This document shows positions 46,423 through 51,656 of a stretch of DNA of 51,656 bases, one piece after another; position 1 is the first letter of the stretch; each line of letters opens with the position of its first letter. The notes below the pieces were generated by a model. It searched no databases and was not told the DNA's origin. It was given only the letters and a program-made list of their open reading frames with translations. The stretch is from a virus. The stretch spans positions 1 to 51,656 of IMG/VR virus record IMGVR_UViG_3300020034_000024; one strand, given 5' to 3'. The translations under genes were made by a program, and so were the position numbers.

Positions 46423-48242
46423 AGGTATCCATATTCGAAAATTTTAAAAGCGCAGGGCGTGAGGTAGGAATCGACTACGTTGAGGAAAAGATTCGTGCCG
46501 GTGGGGCATTTGCAGAAACAATTTCAAAGATAAGGGAGCTAAACCAATCGAATCAGGATGCGGCTAACGATTTAAAAAAGACTTTGCCAGGTATTACGTT
46601 TTGCGGATTATTCCAAGAAAGGCAGGCAAAGAAGCTTTTAAAATCAACCGGTTTGATAATCTTGGATTTTGACGGCCTTGACGATTCATTAGATGATGCC
46701 AGAACTACTTTTATGGCCGACCCGTATGTTTACATGCTTTTTGTTAGCCCTCGCGGGAACGGCCTTAAAATGGTTATTAGGATACCTGAAGTAAAAGACG
46801 ACAAGGAATTTAAAACCTACTTCTTTGCTCTTCAAAAAAAATACCCACAGGCCGACCCTTCAGGAAAGGATATTTCGAGGTTCTGTTTTGTTAGTCATGA
46901 CCCCGAAATCTATGTGAATTACGGATCAGAACTTTGGGAAGAAAAAATTGAACAACCTAAGTTATCCACAAATTCACAAGTTATCCACACGGTCAGGACG
47001 GACTTTAAAAAACTATCGGTCGGAGTTGCGATGATTGACAACGCTGAAGTCGGAAACCGGAACAACACAATTTTGAAGGCTGGCAGGCTAATGGGCGGGT
47101 ATGTGGCATCCGGGGAACTCAACGAATCGGATGTGCTGGATATTTGCCAGCGAGCTATTGAGCGAAAGGACGCGCATGATTCAACGGTAAACTTTAACAC
47201 GTTTAGGCGTGGACTTGAACACGGTAAGCTAGAACCGCTGACAAGTGAGCAAGTCGTTGAAATGGAAGTCGAATCGAAGATAGGTAAGATTGACTACCTG
47301 TTGGAAGATGTTTCTGATAAGATTGATGACATTTACGAAAACGGATTAACGCGGGGCTATCCAACAGGCTGGAAACATTTCGATATTTATTATTCAATCC
47401 GCCCGGGTTACACCACCTACATTTATGGCGCTCCGTCAACAGGTAAAACAATTTGGTGGTTTAATGTTCTGGTAAATTTATCAATCGCTTACGGCCACAG
47501 GCATTTGATTTACTCACCCGAAACCGGTGACGCTTCAGAAATATACTCAACGATCATGCAGATTTTCGCACAAGGTGATATGACTACCACCTACCGAAAC
47601 CAGATGAGTAAAGAACAAAAAGAGGAGGCAAAGAAGTTTGTAGCTGATCACTTCGTAATTATTTCAACAGACGAAACCGATACTGAATTATCTGTAAAAG
47701 ATTTCTTAAATTACATTGACGTACTCGAAAACAAATACAAAGTTAAGTTTGATACTATCACAATTGATCCGTGGAATGAATTGCTACACGATGAGAACGC
47801 AAGGGATGACAGAACTTTGAATATCGAATTGAAGGCCGTTCGGGTAAACGCACGAAAGCACCAAAGGCATATTTGTATTATTACACACACAAGGGATTTA
47901 AAGCCTATAGGATACGATGAATATGGAACGGCAATCTATCCTTTCCCTACCGCGCATGATGTTGCCAGTGGTCAGGTGTGGTATCGTAAAGGGTTCATGA
48001 TGTTAGCGTTCTATAGACATTTTGTTTTGGATGGCTACAATGAAGTGAAGATTGGTAAGGATAGATTCTTTCACAAAAGTGCATTGATGATCAGGGTTCA
48101 AAAGTACAAACCTGAAGGATCAGGCAAGCGCGGAGAGATTGAATTTAGATACCATTCGGATATTCACAGATTCAGCGATCCGTTAAACGTAATGGCAAGC
48201 TTACCAAAACACGAACCTGAAGACGAAACCATTCCATTCTAA
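46419..48242 (+). CDS. Primase-helicase (BT4734 N-terminal and DnaB-like ATPase)
   Basis: The N-terminal part (1-175) has the BT4734 pattern: LPGITFCGLFQERQAKKLLK, LDFDGL at 82-87, FVSPRGNGLKMVIRI (108-122) and SRFCFVSHDP. Such domains act as primase. The C-terminal part is a RecA/DnaB-type motor: GAPSTGKT at 337-344, TIDPWNELLH (Walker B, near 440-450), and HICIITHTRD. 607 aa. This is the main replication enzyme here; no DNA polymerase gene is seen, so it relies on host polymerase. Confidence 0.85.
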   Translation: MKVSIFENFKSAGREVGIDYVEEKIRAGGAFAETISKIRELNQSNQDAANDLKKTLPGITFCGLFQERQAKKLLKSTGLIILDFDGLDDSLDDARTTFMADPYVYMLFVSPRGNGLKMVIRIPEVKDDKEFKTYFFALQKKYPQADPSGKDISRFCFVSHDPEIYVNYGSELWEEKIEQPKLSTNSQVIHTVRTDFKKLSVGVAMIDNAEVGNRNNTILKAGRLMGGYVASGELNESDVLDICQRAIERKDAHDSTVNFNTFRRGLEHGKLEPLTSEQVVEMEVESKIGKIDYLLEDVSDKIDDIYENGLTRGYPTGWKHFDIYYSIRPGYTTYIYGAPSTGKTIWWFNVLVNLSIAYGHRHLIYSPETGDASEIYSTIMQIFAQGDMTTTYRNQMSKEQKEEAKKFVADHFVIISTDETDTELSVKDFLNYIDVLENKYKVKFDTITIDPWNELLHDENARDDRTLNIELKAVRVNARKHQRHICIITHTRDLKPIGYDEYGTAIYPFPTAHDVASGQVWYRKGFMMLAFYRHFVLDGYNEVKIGKDRFFHKSALMIRVQKYKPEGSGKRGEIEFRYHSDIHRFSDPLNVMASLPKHEPEDETIPF

Positions 48243-48244
48243 AA

Positions 48245-48502
48245 ATGAGCGACCAAAACTATAGAGAATTACATTATATCGAATGTCACACGTTCAACGG
48301 TATGACTCATGTTAAAATGGATTTAAAATATTACATGCCAAAAGAAGCTTTCGAAATGTTCGCCAAAGTATTAAAAAAATATACTGGCACCGCTGTTCGA
48401 ATGTTGATTTGTCATCGAAAGGAAAATCATGAACTGGTAAAAGTTGAATCAATTGGATTTGACAAGCTGCCAATTAAAAAGAAAAAGAACACGAGATTTT
48501 AG
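48245..48502 (+). CDS. Small hypothetical protein (85 aa)
   Basis: MSDQNYRELHYIECHTFNGM then KMDLKYYMPKEAFEMFAKVL, ending in a Lys-rich tail (KKKKNTRF). Two bases after the primase-helicase stop. A short beta-helix domain and basic tail; DNA or RNA binding possible. Family unknown. Confidence 0.5.
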   Translation: MSDQNYRELHYIECHTFNGMTHVKMDLKYYMPKEAFEMFAKVLKKYTGTAVRMLICHRKENHELVKVESIGFDKLPIKKKKNTRF

Positions 48503-48528
48503 CCAAGGCATTAAAAGAACTTAAAAGT

Positions 48529-48813
48529 ATGAAGGGTAAAGCAGATTTTGAAATATTGGGAGAATGGGATGATGATCTCATTTGGTGTCCAAGTCAATGC
48601 TATTTGAATATCAGATTTAAGGCAATGTCATTTTATTTATACCTACGATGGAGGCATGGAGATCCGTGGACAGCATCAATATACCATGTGGTCAAAGGTC
48701 AGAAGGATGAAAGACACGACTTAAAAACAGATTTTTTTAGAGATTCACAACTCAACGAAATGAAAGAAGCCTCCATCAATTCAGCTAAAGAATATTTGAA
48801 TCGTAATTTTTAA
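48529..48813 (+). CDS. Small hypothetical protein (94 aa)
   Basis: Aromatic-rich compact protein: EWDDDLIWCPSQCYLNIRFK, FYLYLRWRHGDPWTASIYHV. Possibly beta-barrel-like. In the string of small genes after the replication genes. Unknown. Confidence 0.5.
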   Translation: MKGKADFEILGEWDDDLIWCPSQCYLNIRFKAMSFYLYLRWRHGDPWTASIYHVVKGQKDERHDLKTDFFRDSQLNEMKEASINSAKEYLNRNF

Positions 48814-48832
48814 AAGAACTTAAACAACGAGT

Positions 48833-49102
48833 ATGAAAATAACAGACTACATTGATGGGAAAGTAACCTACGATCCAGACGGAGCATACCTTTGGATTAA
48901 CAGCGTATCAAACAACGGAATTTTAATGCTTGGTGAAATTCGAGGCTGGGGACATATTCAACACATAAAAGATTTCGTAATTCAAACAAAGGATGGTAAA
49001 GGAATCGATTATAAAGCCGCTGAACAGTTTCAAGATGAAGTAGGTCAATTCGTTGCCGATGCTGTTAATGAAAAGATTGAAAGATTAAAGGCTAACTCCT
49101 GA
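48833..49102 (+). CDS. Small hypothetical protein (89 aa)
   Basis: MKITDYIDGKVTYDPDGAYL, WINSVSNNGILMLGEIRGWG, IDYKAAEQFQDEVGQFVADA. I recall similar small proteins beside phage replication genes but know no function. Starts 19 bases after the previous stop. Confidence 0.5.
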   Translation: MKITDYIDGKVTYDPDGAYLWINSVSNNGILMLGEIRGWGHIQHIKDFVIQTKDGKGIDYKAAEQFQDEVGQFVADAVNEKIERLKANS

Positions 49103-49121
49103 CCTATTAAAACACACAAGT

Positions 49122-49523
49122 ATGAACAAATCCGACCGGGAATCAATCAGGATGAAGTATGGAGGTAAGTGTGCTTATTGCGGTTGTGATCTTGTGAAAG
49201 GTTGGCATGTGGATCATATTGAACCGATAAGAAGACTGAAATTATTATCTGTAGGGGCTAACGGTAAAAAAAATTGGTACGCAGCAGGTTCCATGCATCC
49301 AGAGCTCGAGACGATACAGAATATGAATCCGGCATGTGCGTCATGTAACATAAATAAACATGGTGACACGTTGGAGGCATTCAGGGAGCGTATTTTTAAG
49401 TTCATTAATTCACTAAACGAATATTCGGTTCAGTACAAAATTGCAAAGCGTTACGGACTCATTGAAGAAACTAACAAGCCAGTAATATTTTATTTTGAAA
49501 ACACACAAACAATAACAAGATGA
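49122..49523 (+). CDS. HNH endonuclease (133 aa)
   Basis: A classical HNH: CAYCGCDLV (first zinc pair), WHVDHIEPI (DH of the nuclease), and MNPACASCNINKHGDTLEAF with the second Cys pair, N and H/K. The zinc-bound ββα-Me core is complete. Free-standing in the small-gene region; role could be homing, host-DNA degradation or genome processing. Its stop overlaps a 32-aa gene. Confidence 0.82.
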   Translation: MNKSDRESIRMKYGGKCAYCGCDLVKGWHVDHIEPIRRLKLLSVGANGKKNWYAAGSMHPELETIQNMNPACASCNINKHGDTLEAFRERIFKFINSLNEYSVQYKIAKRYGLIEETNKPVIFYFENTQTITR

Positions 49524-49618
49524 GCTCAATGACCGAAAAAGGTAAGCAGTACTTCAGGGATAGCCTGGATAAGATGTCAAAAGTTTATAACCTCACGAAA
49601 GCTGATCAGAGTTTATGA
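49520..49618 (+). CDS. Micro-protein (32 aa)
   Basis: ATGA overlap with the HNH stop at 49520; MSSMTEKGKQYFRDSLDKMS; TGA 49616-49618 overlaps the ATG of the methyltransferase gene. Such double ATGA coupling is unlikely by chance. Helical. Function unknown. Confidence 0.5.
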   Translation: MSSMTEKGKQYFRDSLDKMSKVYNLTKADQSL

Positions 49619-50289
49619 GGCGGTTAAGAGTTTTAATTGGATGCGAGGAAAGCCAGACGGTTTGCAAAGAGTTCCGCAAACTAGGGCATGAAGCGTATTC
49701 GTGTGACCTGCAATACTGTTCCGGTGGCCGTCCTGATTGGCATATTATGCACGATGTTTTAGAGGTTGCGTATTCCGAATGCTGGGATTTGATTATAGGA
49801 TTCCCGCCATGCACGTATATTTCTAAAGTTGGTAATGCTCATTTTAACGTTGAAAAGTATGGGCAAAAGGCAATTGATAGAAGGGTAAAAAGTGAACAGG
49901 CAAAGGAGTTCTTTAAGAAATTATACTACTCACCGACACAATTTGTGGCGATTGAAAATCCGGTTGGGTTTATGAACTCATGGAAAAAACCAACTCAAAT
50001 AGTGCATCCTTATTACTTTGGTGATAATGTACAGAAAGCGACATGCCTTTGGTTGCGTGGTTTAAACCGACTAAATGGTGACCCTGGAAACAAAAAACCA
50101 GAGCCTATAAGAATACGGGAAGGTAAACGCAATCGTAATGTACATTGGTCAGAAAGCCTACTTGATTCAATCCCAGACCACGCAGAGCGTGCTAAAGTAA
50201 GAAGTAAAACCTTCCCAGGCATAGCCCGCGCAATGGCAGAACAATGGAGCAGACACATTTTAAACCAAAGTAATGACCCCATCCTCTAA
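49615..50289 (+). CDS. DNA cytosine-5 methyltransferase-like protein
   Basis: MRRLRVLIGCEESQTVCKEF is motif I (SAM), AYSCDL the acidic second strand, IIGFPPCTY the motif IV with catalytic PPC at 64-66, and AIENPVGFM with ENP at 114-116 the motif VI (ENV). At 224 aa it lacks a full target-recognition domain, as in short phage variants. Probably methylates phage DNA, or acts without site choice. No restriction partner. ATGA coupled to the micro-protein. Confidence 0.75.
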   Translation: MRRLRVLIGCEESQTVCKEFRKLGHEAYSCDLQYCSGGRPDWHIMHDVLEVAYSECWDLIIGFPPCTYISKVGNAHFNVEKYGQKAIDRRVKSEQAKEFFKKLYYSPTQFVAIENPVGFMNSWKKPTQIVHPYYFGDNVQKATCLWLRGLNRLNGDPGNKKPEPIRIREGKRNRNVHWSESLLDSIPDHAERAKVRSKTFPGIARAMAEQWSRHILNQSNDPIL

Positions 50290-50377
50290 CATACCTCACA
50301 TACACAGCTTCAAAAAGATTCGAGGCATTCCCCTTCTTTGGGCCTGCGATTGTGGATGTAAAAAACTAAGCTCATGA
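50273..50377 (+). CDS. Micro-protein with CDCGC motif (34 aa)
   Basis: MTPSSNIPHIHSFKKIRGIP, WACDCGCKKLSS; starts inside the end of the C5-methyltransferase-like gene and its TGA overlaps the ATG at 50374. Two-sided coupling supports it. The CDCGC may bind a metal. Confidence 0.4.
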   Translation: MTPSSNIPHIHSFKKIRGIPLLWACDCGCKKLSS

Positions 50378-50610
50378 AAACAGAAATAACAATTTATAAG
50401 ATCAATCCCGCTGATAATTTGGACACAAAATATCCAGAAATAGCAAAAAGGATCGCTGAAATTGAGTCTACCGAACTGGACGAAGAGGAAACTAGGTACG
50501 CTTTATGGGTCGGAAAGTCAATCAAGTGGAGAAAAAGTCAGGACGCTAATCCTTCATTTAAAGCAGGAAACGATTCTTTGAACGTGATTGAGAAAAAAGA
50601 TTTAAAATAA
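50374..50610 (+). CDS. Small hypothetical protein (78 aa)
   Basis: MKTEITIYKINPADNLDTKY with a helical acidic core and a Lys-rich end (NVIEKKDLK). Begins by ATGA. No family recognised. Confidence 0.5.
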   Translation: MKTEITIYKINPADNLDTKYPEIAKRIAEIESTELDEEETRYALWVGKSIKWRKSQDANPSFKAGNDSLNVIEKKDLK

Positions 50611-50621
50611 TTAGAAAACCG

Positions 50622-50665
50622 TTGCGTTAATCAAAATGATTATTGTATCTTTCGGAAGATTTAAA
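50622..50665 (+). promoter_or_regulatory. Rightward promoter with conserved 17-bp element and palindrome
   Basis: TTG (50622-50624), 21 nt, TATCTTTC (50646-50653), then GGAAGATTTAAA. CTTTCGGAAGATTTAAA (50649-50665) equals the sequence at the leftward promoter (41733-41749, minus). The spacer holds TAATCA-AAA-TGATTA (50628-50642), again a palindrome with a 3-bp centre. Confidence 0.6.
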
Positions 50666-50676
50666 AGGAACAGGAT

Positions 50677-50853
50677 ATGAAAAATCAGAAGAAAATCCAG
50701 CATTTGAACCAAATGATAATGGAATTGGATTTGTTCATTAACAAGTTGCTGGCAGTCGGTGACCTGAACGAATCACAAATAGAAGTTCTTCACCGCAAGA
50801 TTGAAAACAAAGAGCGATTGGAAGAACAGTTTTCAAAGTTAGTCGGGATATGA
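50677..50853 (+). CDS. Small helical protein (58 aa)
   Basis: ATG 50677 after the conserved promoter; MKNQKKIQHLNQMIMELDLF then ESQIEVLHRKIENKERLEEQ: a helical hairpin/coiled coil. TGA overlaps the next ATG. Expressed early if the promoter is right. Unknown function. Confidence 0.55.
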   Translation: MKNQKKIQHLNQMIMELDLFINKLLAVGDLNESQIEVLHRKIENKERLEEQFSKLVGI

Positions 50854-51179
50854 ATCAGACTGTTTACGATAAGATCATAGAAGACACTGGATTTTCCATG
50901 GACCAAATCAGAATGTGTGAGCGACAAATGATAGCGTGGTGTAAAATGGTTGGTGTTGAAATTTTATCCGAGGAAAAGTTTCATTCTAAAATGCTTCAGA
51001 TTAAAAACAAAATATCTTTAGGCCTTTCACTTGGAACGATCATAGATATAATTTGGAGTAAAGGACTTGATTCAGGAGGTAATCAAGGAAGATCAGTAGG
51101 TCCGGGATTTTCACGAACGCATTTTGATTATCATGGCAGACATGTTATTTACCGAAACAAATCAGACAAAACCTTTTAA
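50850..51179 (+). CDS. Hypothetical protein (109 aa)
   Basis: MNQTVYDKIIEDTGFSMDQI, then CERQMIAWCKMVGVEILSEE and a C-terminal GGNQGRSVGPGFSRTHFDYH. No recognised domain. ATGA coupled to the previous gene. Confidence 0.5.
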   Translation: MNQTVYDKIIEDTGFSMDQIRMCERQMIAWCKMVGVEILSEEKFHSKMLQIKNKISLGLSLGTIIDIIWSKGLDSGGNQGRSVGPGFSRTHFDYHGRHVIYRNKSDKTF

Positions 51180-51184
51180 ATTAT

Positions 51185-51310
51185 ATGAAAACATTTTTAG
51201 ATATATGCAACTTGGTTAAAGGTACGGAGTTCTTAAACTCACAGAGTAATCTAACATACAAACAAAAATTAAGAATGGTTGTAGTTAGAAAGCTGTATCT
51301 AAATAACTGA
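51185..51310 (+). CDS. Small hypothetical protein (41 aa)
   Basis: MKTFLDICNLVKGTEFLNSQ, ending KQKLRMVVVRKLYLNN. Short frame supported only by spacing (five bases after the previous stop, four before the next start). Basic C-terminus. Unknown. Confidence 0.4.
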   Translation: MKTFLDICNLVKGTEFLNSQSNLTYKQKLRMVVVRKLYLNN

Positions 51311-51313
51311 AAA

Positions 51314-51469
51314 ATGAAAAAAGATAAACGAGGAGGCAAGCGAGAAGGCAGCGGAAGAAAGAAGAAAGATCCGACCACAACAAAGCGTATACCGGTAAAG
51401 CACATTCACGACTTTGAACAGGTAATCATGGGCAACGCCTACGTAAAATATAAGACTAAGAAAGTTTAA
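51314..51469 (+). CDS. Small very basic protein (51 aa)
   Basis: MKKDKRGGKREGSGRKKKDP: the RGGKREGSGRKKK motif is a common basic N-terminal segment of phage DNA-binding proteins, followed by KRIPVKHIHDFEQVI, a possible short RHH-like part. Likely binds DNA or RNA. Just upstream of the pentapeptide-repeat gene. Confidence 0.5.
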   Translation: MKKDKRGGKREGSGRKKKDPTTTKRIPVKHIHDFEQVIMGNAYVKYKTKKV

Positions 51470-51516
51470 CCCCCTCACTTGTAAAACACCAATGTATTAA
51501 CTAAAAAACGTATCGT

Positions 51517-51656
51517 ATGAAAATCAATATTGACATCAAAAACAGATTCACGGGTAAAATTCTATTTGAATTTGAAAGTGAAAACAACACCATCAAAGAA
51601 ACAGTATTGGAGGCCATTAAGGCGGAGGCAAACCTATCGAAGGCAAACCTATCGGG
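51517..51656 (+). CDS. Pentapeptide-repeat protein, 5' part (continues at base 1)
   Basis: ATG 51517 starts MKINIDIKNRFTGKILFEFE, then ETVLEAIKAE followed by ANLSK and ANLSG as the window ends. The N-terminal 36 residues are a small beta-alpha lead-in. The frame has 46 full codons and two extra bases; joined to base 1 the next codon is GGG and the repeats continue in phase. The gap upstream (51470-51516) has no other gene. Confidence 0.85.
   Translation, partial: MKINIDIKNRFTGKILFEFESENNTIKETVLEAIKAEANLSKANLS

Noticed and set aside
1-51656. Integrase, excisionase or lysogeny repressor
   Set aside because: No tyrosine or serine recombinase motifs were seen in any listed protein. The RHH gene alone is not evidence of lysogeny.
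1-51656. tRNA genes
   Set aside because: I saw no cloverleaf with a GTTCnAnnC arm in the gaps. A tRNA-finding program would be decisive.

Overview
The window reads as one complete genome of a tailed phage (Caudoviricetes) of about 51.7 kb infecting a Bacteroidota host. Evidence: AT-rich DNA; ATGA/TAATG start-stop overlaps almost everywhere; few Shine-Dalgarno sites; promoter candidates with the Bacteroidota -7 box TAnnTTTG; families typical of Bacteroidota phages (BT4734-type primase, DUF6291 replication protein, DUF5675, HTH_39-like). A long tape measure and no sheath gene suggest a siphovirus. I found no integrase and no tRNA. The two window ends lie in the same 15-bp repeat, in phase and in one reading frame, so the molecule is probably circular or circularly permuted and the pentapeptide-repeat gene spans the join.

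Layout. 1-2.74 kb: pentapeptide-repeat gene, small unknown genes and an HNH gene. 2.8-4.65 kb: terminase small and large subunits. 4.76-13.3 kb: a glycan island with a DUF115-like protein, four glycosyltransferases of GT-A/GT47 type, a GT11 fucosyltransferase-like enzyme, a GDP-mannose 3,5-epimerase, three SAM/FkbM methyltransferases and an invading HNH homing endonuclease. 13.3-21.6 kb: tail block with a tail chaperone carrying a likely -1 frameshift, tape measure, large distal-tail protein, lipoprotein and putative tail tube protein. 21.66-29.1 kb: portal, MuF-like protein, scaffold, capsid and connectors, interrupted by a minus-strand NUMOD4 remnant. 29.1-37.86 kb: fibre, two exported esterases, DUF5675, holin-like and other membrane proteins. 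37.8-41.7 kb: leftward operon with an SSB-like protein and small genes. 41.8-51.5 kb: rightward early/replication region with an RHH regulator, helicase-methyltransferase fusion, DUF3820, DUF6291, primase-helicase, HNH, C5-methyltransferase-like protein and many micro-genes.

Most interesting signals: (1) a T9 slip site joining the tail chaperone to a 100-codon -1 frame; (2) a hairpin leader TTTGGCC-GNRA-GGCGTGG found twice, each exactly 43 nt before a tail-gene start; (3) an exact 17-bp sequence at the -7 region of two early promoters on opposite strands, each with a palindrome in the promoter spacer, one next to an RHH repressor gene; (4) a GDP-mannose epimerase next to a fucosyltransferase, suggesting L-galactose transfer; (5) two terminator-ended structured intergenic RNAs, one with competing hairpins. 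All functions are inferred from reading the sequence; no database search was run.
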